64,000 nucleotides of DNA from Mesorhizobium sp. B4-1-4 (GTDB lineage Bacteria > Pseudomonadota > Alphaproteobacteria > Rhizobiales > Rhizobiaceae). The translations under genes and the position numbers were made by a program. Numbering within the stretch: position 1 is the stretch's first letter; every line of letters starts with the position of its first letter. Positions 9,289 to 17,794 of the stretch are shown here, in pieces. The stretch covers positions 4,126,001 through 4,190,000 of the forward strand of contig NZ_CP083950.1 in assembly GCF_006439395.2 (NCBI RefSeq), in the 5' to 3' direction. The notes under the pieces are model-generated. The model was given only the letters and a program-made list of their open reading frames with translations, made no database searches and was not told the DNA's origin.

Positions 9289-9807
9289 TCATTTCTTCGG
9301 CGTGAGCTTGATGCCGGGCGCCGGATTCTCCAGCGCGTCTTCATCCTGCCCTGCCGCCGGAATCTCGATCCAGCGCTCGGAGGCGCCGTCGCATTCCTGC
9401 ACCACCGGGAAGTAGAGTTTCTGGTTGACGGGCAGATCAGCCGTCAGCGTCGCGCGGAAGACAAACTCGTCATAGAATTCATCCGGCAGGCTGCCGCCGC
9501 TCCAGTCGACTTCCTTGACCCCGTCGGTCACCGCCTGATCATAGAGCTGGTAGGATTTTTCATATTTGCCCTTCTTGGTCTGCAGCGTCCAACTCGGCTT
9601 CGGCATTGGCTTCACCGCGATCACCCCTTCCGGGATCTGCACGCGTACGGCGGTCGTGGCCTTGCCGTCGCAACCATGCGGCACCCGCAGCACGGCTTTG
9701 TAGGTCGAGCCGACCGCCGCTTCCTGGGTTTCGAGCGTTATGTGCGCGGAAGCGGCATTTGTCCCCAGCACGAGAAGCGTGCCGGCCGCCAAAAGATATT
9801 TGTTCAT
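9289..9807 (-). CDS. YcnI-type DUF1775 copper-binding protein
   Basis: Exported protein of 172 residues. The signal peptide MNKYLLAAGTLLVLGTNAASA leaves a mature N-terminal histidine (HITLETQEA). YcnI proteins bind copper through that histidine, an acidic residue and a tryptophan. The domain motifs VPHGCDGKATTAVRVQIPEG and WTLQTKKGKY are typical of DUF1775. The frame is open 14 codons further upstream, but the ATG at 9807 follows a clear AGAGGG site. It sits between PCuAC and CopC-CopD genes, the usual setting for a periplasmic copper relay. A C-terminal membrane anchor is not evident, unlike some Gram-positive YcnI proteins. Confidence 0.88.
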   Translation of the reverse strand: MNKYLLAAGTLLVLGTNAASAHITLETQEAAVGSTYKAVLRVPHGCDGKATTAVRVQIPEGVIAVKPMPKPSWTLQTKKGKYEKSYQLYDQAVTDGVKEVDWSGGSLPDEFYDEFVFRATLTADLPVNQKLYFPVVQECDGASERWIEIPAAGQDEDALENPAPGIKLTPKK

Positions 9808-9845
9808 GATGGTCCCTCTGATTTCAAAATTCTGGAATAGGCTGA

Positions 9846-10385
9846 TCAATTGGCGTGATCGTCCATGCCGCCCATCTCGCCCATGCCTTCGACAGCGAAC
9901 TCGACATTGACCGTGCCGGCCTTCTCGAAGGTCAGCGTGGCGGCAAATTTTTCGCCCTGCTTGGGTTGCCGCTTCAGACCGATGAACATCAGGTGATAGC
10001 CGCCGGGCGCTAGTGCGACCTTGCCGCCGGCGGGGATCTCCAGGCCACCGGAAACCGGCCGCATGGTCATGACGCCGTCCTTGACGCCCATCTCATGCAG
10101 CTCGGCCTTTTCCGAGACATCGGAGGAAATCGACAGCAGCCGGTCCGGCGCGCTGCCTTTGTTGGTGATGGTGAAGTAGCCTCCGGCCACCTTGGCGCCG
10201 GCCGGCGTTGCGCGCGACCAGGGATGCTCGATCTCGAGATCGCCGATCTTGAACTCATGCGCCAGGACAGTCTGGGCGCCGACGAACGACAGGACAAGAG
10301 CCAGCGCGGCAATGCCGAGACGCTCCTGAAGGTAAGACAATATGCGGCCGAACATAGGGCGCGCCATAGGGGAATGATGGGACAT
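9846..10385 (-). CDS. PCuAC-type periplasmic copper chaperone
   Basis: Protein of 179 residues with an N-terminal hydrophobic export segment (IAALALVLSFVGAQTVLA) and a PCuAC domain of about 150 residues. The copper motif is visible as HEMG, then MTMRP, then GGYHLMFIGL, matching the family pattern H(M)x10Mx21HxM. PCuAC proteins carry Cu(I) to the CuA/CuB sites of cytochrome oxidase or to other copper proteins. The start at 10385 (MSHHSPMARPM) follows GGAG; a longer open frame upstream is unsupported. The C-terminus is rich in Met, Asp and His (GEMGGMDDHAN), possibly an additional metal site. It lies 38 bases upstream of the YcnI gene. Confidence 0.9.
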   Translation of the reverse strand: MSHHSPMARPMFGRILSYLQERLGIAALALVLSFVGAQTVLAHEFKIGDLEIEHPWSRATPAGAKVAGGYFTITNKGSAPDRLLSISSDVSEKAELHEMGVKDGVMTMRPVSGGLEIPAGGKVALAPGGYHLMFIGLKRQPKQGEKFAATLTFEKAGTVNVEFAVEGMGEMGGMDDHAN

Positions 10386-10480
10386 GGTTGCTCCATGAAG
10401 TGATGATCGCGCCGTTGCCGGTCGCGAGCGTTTTGATCTTTGGATGGGCGCCCGCGAAAGGTTTCGCCGGGCAAGCAGGC

Positions 10481-10837
10481 TCAGGCCGCCAGCGGCGGTG
10501 CGCGCGGGTTCGACGGTGAGCGCTCGCGCGCGAACTCGAGATGAACGCTCGCCGGAAAGATGAAGGCGACTGGTTCGAAGGAAAGGCTGGCCAGCGCCAG
10601 CCCGGCATCGGGCGGCGGCGCGAAGGCTGATGAAAACATGCCGCAGCCGAGCACGCAACATGCCGGCAGATGGCTCGGATGCTGATCGTCGCTCGGAAGC
10701 TGGGTAGCGCCATCGTGAGTGCAGATGACGTTGCCGAAAACGTCGAGCTGCGCGGCATCCGGGCTGGTGCCGAAGGCAAACGCACCGAGCGTAGACTGGA
10801 GCAGCAGCAGATAGGCCGCGACAAGCGCGATCGGCAT
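10481..10837 (-). CDS. Small exported DUF2946-like protein in the copper cluster
   Basis: About 118 residues beginning MPIALVAAYLLLLQSTLGAFA, a signal peptide or membrane anchor. It is followed by a short domain with the cysteine cluster HLPACCVLGCGMF and a Cys-His pair (ICTHDGA), suggesting metal or redox chemistry. Proteins of this look, often labelled DUF2946, are common next to PCuAC and CopC genes. A TTG start at 10864 would add nine residues; the ATG at 10837 is preferred for the signal peptide. First gene of the copper operon; function unknown, metal handling inferred from neighbours. Confidence 0.65.
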   Translation of the reverse strand: MPIALVAAYLLLLQSTLGAFAFGTSPDAAQLDVFGNVICTHDGATQLPSDDQHPSHLPACCVLGCGMFSSAFAPPPDAGLALASLSFEPVAFIFPASVHLEFARERSPSNPRAPPLAA

Positions 10838-10994
10838 GCTCCACCGTCTCCCCCGGCCGTTCAAACCATCTGCCTCTTCGAGTGACTACCGGAAAGGTAC
10901 TTATCACGGCAGCTGGAGGTCGAAAATTGCCAATTCGAGGCTGCGGCAACGCGGCGCGACAAACTCGGGCAGCTTCGCGACCTTCCGATGCGGT

Positions 10995-11909
10995 TCAGGG
11001 TTTTTGCGCTGGCCGGCTTTCCGGGATCGAGGTGAGCAATGTCTGGCGTGCCGACTTCAAGTGCTTGCGGCAGGCTGCGTCGACCTTGCCGAGATCGCGC
11101 GACTTGAGCGCCTCGATATAGGCAAGATGCTCGCCGACCGCGACTTCGTTGCGCTCGCGTTCCTGCGCCTTGTTCCACTGATAGTGGTAATGGAAGATCA
11201 TGGCGATGACGTCGTAGAAATCGACGATGAAGCGGTTGTGCGAGGCACGATGGATGAGCCGGTGGAAGCGCTCGTCCAGCTCCGAAAACGCGTTGAAGCG
11301 CGTGGCGATCTCGTCTGCCAGTTGGCGATGTTCGTGCTCCAGGCGGTCGAGATCGGCCCAGACAGGGCTATCCTGCGGCAGGGCGGCGAAGGCGGCCGCC
11401 GAGCGCAGCTCGAACATTTCGCGGATTTCGGTCAGTTCGAGCGCGAAGGCGCGGGTAAAACCCTTCAGAACCCAATGGCTGTTGCGGCGCTTCTCGATCA
11501 GGCCGAAGCGGGAGAAGCGGATCAGGAACTCGCGCACGCTGGTGGTGCCGACGCCGATCTCGCGCGCCAGTTCTAGCTCGTTGATCTGCATGCCGGCCTC
11601 GGCGCCGTCGGCGAGCAGCCGCCGCATGAAGGACCGCTCGATGATCTCGGCCAGCGTGTCGGTCTCTTCCTCCGGGAAGAAATCATCGGGACGCGGGTCG
11701 CGCAGCACCGTCTTGGCGCGCTTGTTCCAGGCGATCAGCCCGGTTTCCTCCATGCGTGAAAGGATGCTGCGCACCGTCGTGCGGCTGACGCCGAGCAGCG
11801 CGCCGAGTTCCGGTTCCGACGGCAGGCTGCGTGTCTCGTCAAGTAGCCTGAGGCAGCGGTTGTAGGCGTCCTTGTAGACGTTGTTGCTCTTCGACATCCC
11901 CTGACCCAT
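10995..11909 (-). CDS. GntR/FCD regulator with two winged-helix domains
   Basis: About 304 residues from the ATG at 11909; an ATG at 11897 is also possible, and upstream extension to 12065 is unlikely. It contains two DNA-binding winged helices in tandem: LPSEPELGALLGVSRTTVRS and then INELELAREIGVGTTSVREF. These are followed by an all-helical FCD sensor domain (LTEIREMFELRSAAAFAALP, HRQLADEI, FHRLIHRASHNRF) whose His/Asp residues usually bind a metal and a carboxylate ligand. It is divergent from the UxaA-type dehydratase gene and probably controls the sugar-acid module 12150-19850. The double HTH is unusual for FCD proteins. Confidence 0.85.
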   Translation of the reverse strand: MGQGMSKSNNVYKDAYNRCLRLLDETRSLPSEPELGALLGVSRTTVRSILSRMEETGLIAWNKRAKTVLRDPRPDDFFPEEETDTLAEIIERSFMRRLLADGAEAGMQINELELAREIGVGTTSVREFLIRFSRFGLIEKRRNSHWVLKGFTRAFALELTEIREMFELRSAAAFAALPQDSPVWADLDRLEHEHRQLADEIATRFNAFSELDERFHRLIHRASHNRFIVDFYDVIAMIFHYHYQWNKAQERERNEVAVGEHLAYIEALKSRDLGKVDAACRKHLKSARQTLLTSIPESRPAQKP

Positions 11910-12046
11910 CGATGCCGGCGCTTGCGGCGGCCGGCTTGAAGCGCAATATGACGTTCCCATGACCCTGAAAAGCGGAATCGCTTTCGCTGGAGTCGGTTCA
12001 TTGTTTGCAGCGCCACCACTTGCGCGGGGCACGCGGAACTGCTCGC

Positions 12047-12077
12047 GAAAAAACAATTGACGCAAAACTGTTTTTTC
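12047..12077. promoter_or_regulatory. Inverted repeat and likely promoter/operator before the dehydratase operon
   Basis: GAAAAAACA (12047-12055) and TGTTTTTTC (12069-12077) are perfect 9-base arms 13 bases apart, in an AT-rich island of the divergent gap 11910-12149. TTGACG (12057-12062) inside it could be a -35 element with ATAAAA at 12081 as -10. The 12-mer at 12048-12059 recurs, inverted, at 14988-14999. Confidence 0.5.
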
Positions 12078-12149
12078 ACGATAAAAGACATTAACTCTTA
12101 ACAGGCGCGTGTCAATGCGCGCATCCCAGGATCACCCAGGAAGCCGCCC

Positions 12150-13655
12150 GTGAACGTCTCGAACACCATTCTTCTGTCCCCCGCCGACAATGTCGCCGTT
12201 GCCAATGGCCGCATCGAGATCGGCACCGCGCTGCCGGGCGGCGCGCTTGCCACCGCCGTCATCGAGCCTGGCCATAAGGTGGCGATCAAGCCCATTCCGG
12301 CCGGCTCGGCGGTGGTCAAATACGCCCAGGCGATCGGCCGCGCCACGATAGACATCGCGCCGGGCGAGCATGTCCATTCGCACAATCTGGTTTTCGAGGC
12401 CGGCCGTCTGCCGGTGGTGCCGCCGAGCGAGGCCGAGCACGCGACCGAGGCCGACCGCGCCCGCACCTTCATGGGTTACCGCCGCGCCGACGGCCGCGCC
12501 GGCACACGCAACTTCATCGGCATCATCGCCAGCGTCAATTGCTCGGCCACTGTCTGTCACTCAATCGCCGACACTGCCAACCGGACCCTGCTGCCGAAAT
12601 ATCCCGGCATCGACGGCTTCGTGCCCATCGTCCACGGCCAGGGCTGCGGCATGAGCGGCACGGGCGACGGCATGATGGTGCTGCACCGCACGCTTGCGGG
12701 TTATGCCCGCCACCCGAATTTCGGTGGCGTGCTGATGGTCGGTCTCGGCTGCGAGGTCAACCAGCTGACCCTCTACGGCCAGAAGGGCGCCGCCGCCGGC
12801 AAGCGCCACTTCAACATCCAGGATGCCGGCGGGTCGCGCAAATCGGTGGAAAAGGCGCTGGGCGTGCTGGCCGAGATCGCAGAGGAAGTCGGCCAGTTGA
12901 AGCGCGAACCGATCCCGGTCAGCGAGATCGTCGTCGGCCTGCAGTGCGGCGGCTCCGACGGCATGTCGGGCATCACGGCCAATCCGGCATTGGGTGCGGC
13001 CGTCGACATCCTGGCCGGCGTCGGCGGCATCAGCATCCTCTCCGAGACGACGGAAATCTACGGCGCCGAACATCTGCTCGCCTATCGCGCGGCGACGCCC
13101 GAGATCGCCAGGAAGCTCGATGGCTACGTGAAATGGTGGGAAGACCATGTCGCCAAGCATGGCGCCTCGATCGACAACAATCCCTCGCCCGGCAACAAGC
13201 GCGGCGGCCTCACCACGATCCTGGAAAAATCGCTGGGCGCGGTCGCCAAGGGCGGCCAGACGCCGCTCAACGGCGTGTTCGGCTATGCCGAGAAGGTCAC
13301 CGGCAACGGATTGGTGTTCATGGACACGCCCGGCTACGACCCGGTCTCGGCCACCGGCCAGGTCGCGGGCGGCGCCAATGTCATCGTCTTCACCACCGGC
13401 CGCGGTTCCTGCTTCGGCTGCCGGCCGACACCGTCGATCAAGGTCGCCACCAACTCGACCATGTATCACCAAATGGAAGAGGACATGGACGTCAATTGCG
13501 GCGTCATCGCCTCGGGCGAAAAGACTATCGCCGGCATGGGCCGCGAGATTTTCGAACTGATCGTCGAGACGGCTTCCGGCCGCAAGACCAAGAGCGAGGA
13601 TTTTGGCTACGGCGATAACGAGTTCGTGCCCTGGCACCTCGGCGCGACGCTCTAG
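12150..13655 (+). CDS. uxaA: UxaA-family sugar-acid dehydratase (altronate/galactarate dehydratase type)
   Basis: Protein of 501 residues with an N-terminal SAF-type domain (about residues 1-90) followed by the large UxaA/GarD catalytic domain. Cysteine motifs likely to bind the catalytic iron are visible: VNCSATVC, GQGCGMSG, GLGCEVNQ and VNCGVIASGEKT. Family members dehydrate D-altronate or D-galactarate to 2-keto-3-deoxy acids in the cytoplasm. The start is GTG at 12150 after AGGAAG. The next gene is an aldose-dehydrogenase-like aldo/keto reductase, then an Rbs-type importer. The real substrate could therefore be another aldonate such as a deoxy-sugar acid; altronate itself is not proven. 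Confidence 0.85.
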   Translation: MNVSNTILLSPADNVAVANGRIEIGTALPGGALATAVIEPGHKVAIKPIPAGSAVVKYAQAIGRATIDIAPGEHVHSHNLVFEAGRLPVVPPSEAEHATEADRARTFMGYRRADGRAGTRNFIGIIASVNCSATVCHSIADTANRTLLPKYPGIDGFVPIVHGQGCGMSGTGDGMMVLHRTLAGYARHPNFGGVLMVGLGCEVNQLTLYGQKGAAAGKRHFNIQDAGGSRKSVEKALGVLAEIAEEVGQLKREPIPVSEIVVGLQCGGSDGMSGITANPALGAAVDILAGVGGISILSETTEIYGAEHLLAYRAATPEIARKLDGYVKWWEDHVAKHGASIDNNPSPGNKRGGLTTILEKSLGAVAKGGQTPLNGVFGYAEKVTGNGLVFMDTPGYDPVSATGQVAGGANVIVFTTGRGSCFGCRPTPSIKVATNSTMYHQMEEDMDVNCGVIASGEKTIAGMGREIFELIVETASGRKTKSEDFGYGDNEFVPWHLGATL

Positions 13656-13749
13656 CTCTTTGCATTGGCGCAATTCCGGAACGGCGACGAACTTTTCCCG
13701 GAATTGCCCTGGATGATATCTTGGTTCCGCGCAATGGAGGAGGTTGTGC

Positions 13750-14748
13750 ATGGAAAAACGCCGCATCGGCCGGACGCCGCTCGAGGTCACCGAGGTCAGC
13801 TTCGGCGGCGCCGCGATCGGCGGCCTCTACCGCGCCTGTTCGCGCGAGGCGGCTATGGAGACGCTGCAAGGCGCCTGGGATGCGGGCCTGCGCTATTTCG
13901 ACACCGCGCCCTTCTACGGTTTCGGCCTGTCGGAACGGCGCTTCGGCGATTTCCTGCGCTACAAGCCGCGCGATTCCTATGTCTTGTCCACCAAGGTCGG
14001 CCGCCTGTTCCGCCCGGTCCCTGAAGACCAGGTTCCCGACCACTCCTATGTCGATCCCCTGCCCTTCGCGCTGGACTATGACTATTCCTATGACGGCATC
14101 ATGCGGTCGGTCGACTTCAGCTACGCACGGCTCGGCCTGAACAGAATAGACATACTCTACGTGCATGACATCGGCGTCTACACGCATGGCGTCGAGAAGA
14201 CCAAGTTGCACTTTCGCCAGTTGATGGATAGTGGGCTCAAGGCACTCGAGGAGCTTAAGGGGGCCGGCACCATTTCCGCCTATGGGCTCGGCGTCAACGA
14301 GGTCCAAATCTGCCTCGACGTGATGCGCCGGGCGCCGCTCGACTGCATCCTGCTCGCCAGCCGTTACTCCTTGCTCGACCGCAGCGCGGAAGCCGAACTG
14401 CTGCCGCTGTGCCGGGCGCAGCAGACGTCGCTGGTCATAGGCGGTGTCTTCAATTCCGGCATATTGGCGACCGGACCAGTGCAAGGCGCGCATTTCGACT
14501 ACCAGCCCGCCAGCCGGGACGTGCTCGACCGGGTCGACGCCATGGAGGAAATCGCCGACGAGGGCGGTTATCCGCTGACCGCTGCCGCGTTCCAGTTTCC
14601 CCTGCACGAGCCAGCGGTCGCAACCGTGCTGACCGGCACCGCCAAGCTGGCGAACCTGACACGCAACCTCGAACTGCTCGATATCGACGTGCCGGAGACG
14701 GAATACGCCAAATATCGTCCCTACACGGTGGTACAGAGACTGGCGTGA
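13750..14748 (+). CDS. Aldo/keto reductase (D-threo-aldose 1-dehydrogenase type)
   Basis: A (beta/alpha)8 NAD(P)-dependent oxidoreductase of 332 residues. The catalytic tetrad is visible as Asp and Tyr in FDTAPFYGFG, Lys in LSTKVGR and His in ILYVHDIG. The family includes L-fucose/D-arabinose dehydrogenases and pyridoxal 4-dehydrogenase (AKR type), which oxidise hemiacetals to lactones. The ATG at 13750 has an excellent GGAGGAGG site; a TTG six bases upstream is less likely. Between the UxaA dehydratase and a sugar importer, oxidation of an aldose to its lactone is the natural role, giving aldose, lactone, aldonate, then 2-keto-3-deoxy acid. Substrate unproven. Confidence 0.85.
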   Translation: MEKRRIGRTPLEVTEVSFGGAAIGGLYRACSREAAMETLQGAWDAGLRYFDTAPFYGFGLSERRFGDFLRYKPRDSYVLSTKVGRLFRPVPEDQVPDHSYVDPLPFALDYDYSYDGIMRSVDFSYARLGLNRIDILYVHDIGVYTHGVEKTKLHFRQLMDSGLKALEELKGAGTISAYGLGVNEVQICLDVMRRAPLDCILLASRYSLLDRSAEAELLPLCRAQQTSLVIGGVFNSGILATGPVQGAHFDYQPASRDVLDRVDAMEEIADEGGYPLTAAAFQFPLHEPAVATVLTGTAKLANLTRNLELLDIDVPETEYAKYRPYTVVQRLA

Positions 14749-14817
14749 GCGGCCACCCCGACAGACCGGAGGGAGGTTTCACTGCACAAATCCGTCAGCC
14801 ACAAATAAGAATGAACA

Positions 14818-14855
14818 TTCCATATTGACTAAGATATGGAATTAACGTTCCATAC
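14818..14855. promoter_or_regulatory. Palindromic cluster upstream of the Rbs-type importer
   Basis: TTCCATAT (14818-14825) and ATATGGAA (14834-14841) are perfect arms. A further AACGTTCCATAC at 14844-14855 repeats the AACATTCCATAT just before it. TTGACT at 14825-14830 could be a -35 element. A regulator binding site is likely; the protein is unknown. Confidence 0.5.
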
Positions 14856-14973
14856 ATCGACGGAGCGGAACGGGAGCGTTTTGATAGTGCCAAGGAGCGC
14901 GGCGTGTGAATATGTCAGTGCCTGCCATGGGAACGAGGCGTGAAACACCGCTTGCGTCGGTCGGATCGATGCA

Positions 14974-15007
14974 TTATCAAAACAGGGCAATTGTTTTTTA
15001 TTGATAA
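14974..15007. promoter_or_regulatory. Second inverted repeat upstream of the Rbs-type importer
   Basis: TTATCAA (14974-14980) pairs with TTGATAA (15001-15007). Inside is CAATTGTTTTTT (14988-14999), identical to the reverse strand of the site at 12048-12059. The gap 14749-15080 (332 bases) holds only this and the cluster at 14818-14855. Confidence 0.5.
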
Positions 15008-15080
15008 AGTTCCGTTTGGGCCGCGCCTATCCAAACAGAACTTCCGTGACGTTTCACCGGGCGACTAGGGAGGAATACCT

Positions 15081-16076
15081 ATGAACTTCGTGACCAGCAT
15101 TCTCAATCGCCGCGCTGTGGTGGCGCTCGCAGCCGTCTCCATGCTCGCCGGCGTGATGCACTCGGCTCCGGCTTCGGCGGCTGACGTGACCATTCCGATC
15201 ATCGTCAAGGACACCACGTCCTTCTACTGGCAGATCGTTCTGGCCGGTGCCCGCAAGGCCGGCAAGGATCTCGGCGTCAACGTGCCGGAACTCGGCGCCC
15301 AGGCCGAAACCGACGTCAACGGCCAGATCTCCATCCTTGAGAATGCCGTCGCCGGCAACCCGGCCGCCGTCGTCATCGCGCCGACGGAAGCCAAGGCGCT
15401 AGGCAAGCCGATCGACGAAGCCGCCGCCAAGGTCAAGATCATCGGCATCGACTCAAGCGCCGATTCCAAGGCCTTCACTTCCTTCCTCACCACCGACAAT
15501 GTGCAGGGCGGCCGCGTCGCGGCGGACGGTCTTGCAGCGGCCATCGGCGCCGCCAATGGCGGCAAGGTCGAAGGCAAGGTTGCCCTGATCACCGCGCTCC
15601 CCGGGGCCGGCTCGCTCGAGCAGCGCGCCCAGGGCTTCAAGGAAGAGCTCAAGGCCAAGTATCCCGGCCTTGATCTGATCGCTGACAAATATGCCGACGG
15701 CCAGGCCACCACCGGCCTCAACATCGCGACCGACCTGATCACCGCCAATCCGGACCTGAAGGGCATCTTCGCGTCCAACCTGATCATGGCGCAGGGCGTC
15801 GGCCAGGCGGTCGCCGAGAACAAGCTTGCCGGCAAGGTCGCGCTGATCGGTTTCGACAGCGACGAGAAGCTGATCAAGTTCCTGAATGACGGCGTCATTT
15901 CCGGCCTCGTCGTCCAGGATCCTTACCGGATGGGCTATGACGGCATCAAGACCGCGCTTGCCGCGTCCAAGGGCGAGAAGGTCGAGGCCAATGTCGACAC
16001 CGGCGCCAATCTGGTCACCAAGGCCAACATGAAGGAACCCAAGATCGACGCGCTGCTCAATCCGAAGCTCAACTGA
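15081..16076 (+). CDS. Periplasmic sugar-binding protein, RbsB family
   Basis: Protein of 331 residues with a signal peptide ending SAPASAA near residue 33, then VTIPIIVKDTTSFYWQIVLA. This is the first strand and ring-stacking Phe/Tyr/Trp of the ribose/galactose/allose receptor family (pentameric Rbs/Mgl/Xyl type). GIDSSADS and GFDSDEKL match the conserved 'D' motifs that hold sugar hydroxyls. RBS GGGAGGA precedes the ATG. It is the first gene of a three-gene importer with the double ATPase at 16241 and permease at 17791; a strong hairpin follows the stop codon. The neighbouring aldose dehydrogenase and dehydratase suggest a monosaccharide oxidised without phosphorylation. Confidence 0.92.
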   Translation: MNFVTSILNRRAVVALAAVSMLAGVMHSAPASAADVTIPIIVKDTTSFYWQIVLAGARKAGKDLGVNVPELGAQAETDVNGQISILENAVAGNPAAVVIAPTEAKALGKPIDEAAAKVKIIGIDSSADSKAFTSFLTTDNVQGGRVAADGLAAAIGAANGGKVEGKVALITALPGAGSLEQRAQGFKEELKAKYPGLDLIADKYADGQATTGLNIATDLITANPDLKGIFASNLIMAQGVGQAVAENKLAGKVALIGFDSDEKLIKFLNDGVISGLVVQDPYRMGYDGIKTALAASKGEKVEANVDTGANLVTKANMKEPKIDALLNPKLN

Positions 16077-16093
16077 GCATCAGCACGGAAACA

Positions 16094-16123
16094 TGGTTTC
16101 CGGGGCCCCGGCCCCGGAAACCA
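16094..16123 (+). terminator. Perfect 13-bp intercistronic stem-loop after the binding-protein gene
   Basis: TGGTTTCCGGGGC pairs exactly with GCCCCGGAAACCA around a 4-base loop, 18 bases after the stop codon and before the ATPase gene. No U-tract is present, so it more likely protects or attenuates the mRNA than terminates it completely. Confidence 0.65.
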
Positions 16124-16240
16124 ACGTATATCGCTTGGAAATCCGCCGCCTTGAGCTAGGCTGCTCCGGCGAGAGTTCCAAAGCCTCGCAGCGCGCCAAA
16201 TCGTGAGGCCAATCTGGGAGGCCAGTCTGGGAGGACTGTC

Positions 16241-17794
16241 ATGACATCGACCGCGCAAGACCTGCACCCTGCCCCCGTGCTGGAGCCCGGCAGGCCGATC
16301 CTGGAACTGCGCGGCCTCGAGAAGAAATATCCGGGCACCCACGCGCTGAAGCCGGTCAACCTCGCCTTAAAGTCGGGCGAGATCCACGCCATCGTCGGCG
16401 AGAATGGTGCCGGCAAATCCACCTTGATCAAGCTGCTAACCGGCGTCATGCCGCGCACCTCCGGCGAGGTGATCTGGGAAGGCAAGCCGGCAGCGCTCGC
16501 GACCCCGCACGAGGCGATGGAGCTGGGCATCAACGCCGTCCACCAGGAGGTCGTGCTCTGCCGTCACCTGACCGTCGCCGCCAATATGTTCCTCGGCGAG
16601 GAGAATTCGCGCTTCGGCATCCTGCAGCAGCGCGCCATGGTCAAGGAAGCGCAGAAGATCATCGACGGTCTCGGCTTCGACCTGCCCGCGCATGTCACTC
16701 TTGGCGACCTCACTATCGGGCAGCAACAGCTGATCGCCGCCGCCCGCGCCACCGTGCGCGGCACCAAATTCCTGATCTTCGACGAGCCGACCGCTTACCT
16801 GACCCGCAAGGAGGCCGACCAGCTCTTCACCCTGATCCGCCGGCTGAAGTCCGAGGGCGTGACCATCATCTATATCAGCCACCGCATGGAGGAAGTCTTC
16901 GAACTGGCCGATCGCGTCTCCGTGCTGCGCGACGGCACGCTGGTCGGCACCAGGAACATCAGTGAGACCAACGACGCCGAACTGGTCAAGCTGATGATCA
17001 ACCGCTCGATCGAACAGATCTACCACAAGGAGCATTTCACGCCGGGCGCCGCGATCATCGAGGCCAGGAACCTCTCGGGCAAGGGCTTCGAGAACGTCTC
17101 GATGACAGTCCGCGCCGGCGAGATCGTCGGGCTCTACGGCCTGATCGGCGCCGGACGCAGTGAATTCGTCACCACGCTCTACGGCCGCCACCGCAAATCG
17201 GCTGGCCAGATCCTGTGGGGGGGCAAGGACGTCCAGATCAATTCCGAGCATGATGCCATCAAGCTCGGCATGGCGCTGGCGCCGGAAAGCCGCCGCGACC
17301 AGGGCCTCTGCCTCAACCTGCCGGTCGGCCTCAACCTCAACCTGCCGATCTACAAGCGCATCTCCAACAATCTCTTGATCTCCGGCGCCCAGGAAAAGAC
17401 CCAGGCCGACCGCCAGATCGCCGATCTCAGGATCAAGACGCCGACACGCAATGCATTGGCCTCCAGCCTGTCGGGCGGTAACCAGCAGAAGATCGTCATC
17501 GGCAAGTGGCTGGCCCATGGCGCCAAGTTGTTCATCTTCGACGAGCCGACGGTCGGCGTCGACGTCGGCACCAAGGCCGAGATCTACCGCCTGTTCAGCG
17601 CGCTCCTGTCGAAAGGCGCCGGCATCATCCTGATCTCGTCCTATTTGCCGGAGGTCTATGAACTGGCCGACACACTGCACGTGTTCCGCCGCGGCAAGCT
17701 GGTGGCGACGCATGGGTTTCGAACCGCCGATCACGAGGACATTCTCACACAGGCGCTCGCCGAGAAACAAGAAAAGCTGGGAGGAAAGATATGA
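16241..17794 (+). CDS. Sugar ABC transporter ATPase with two nucleotide-binding domains (RbsA/MglA type)
   Basis: Protein of 517 residues carrying two ABC cassettes. The first has Walker A GENGAGKST, signature LTIGQQQLIAAARATV and Walker B FLIFDEPTAYLT. The second has a degenerate P-loop (GLIGAGRSE), signature LSGGNQQKIVIGKWL and Walker B LFIFDEPTVGVD. This asymmetry is normal in the RbsA/MglA/XylG family. The first signature (TIGQQQ in place of SGGQQQ) is a mild deviation. The start follows GGGAGGACTGTC. It couples ATP hydrolysis in the cytoplasm to the RbsC-type permease, whose ATG overlaps this stop (ATGA). Confidence 0.93.
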   Translation: MTSTAQDLHPAPVLEPGRPILELRGLEKKYPGTHALKPVNLALKSGEIHAIVGENGAGKSTLIKLLTGVMPRTSGEVIWEGKPAALATPHEAMELGINAVHQEVVLCRHLTVAANMFLGEENSRFGILQQRAMVKEAQKIIDGLGFDLPAHVTLGDLTIGQQQLIAAARATVRGTKFLIFDEPTAYLTRKEADQLFTLIRRLKSEGVTIIYISHRMEEVFELADRVSVLRDGTLVGTRNISETNDAELVKLMINRSIEQIYHKEHFTPGAAIIEARNLSGKGFENVSMTVRAGEIVGLYGLIGAGRSEFVTTLYGRHRKSAGQILWGGKDVQINSEHDAIKLGMALAPESRRDQGLCLNLPVGLNLNLPIYKRISNNLLISGAQEKTQADRQIADLRIKTPTRNALASSLSGGNQQKIVIGKWLAHGAKLFIFDEPTVGVDVGTKAEIYRLFSALLSKGAGIILISSYLPEVYELADTLHVFRRGKLVATHGFRTADHEDILTQALAEKQEKLGGKI

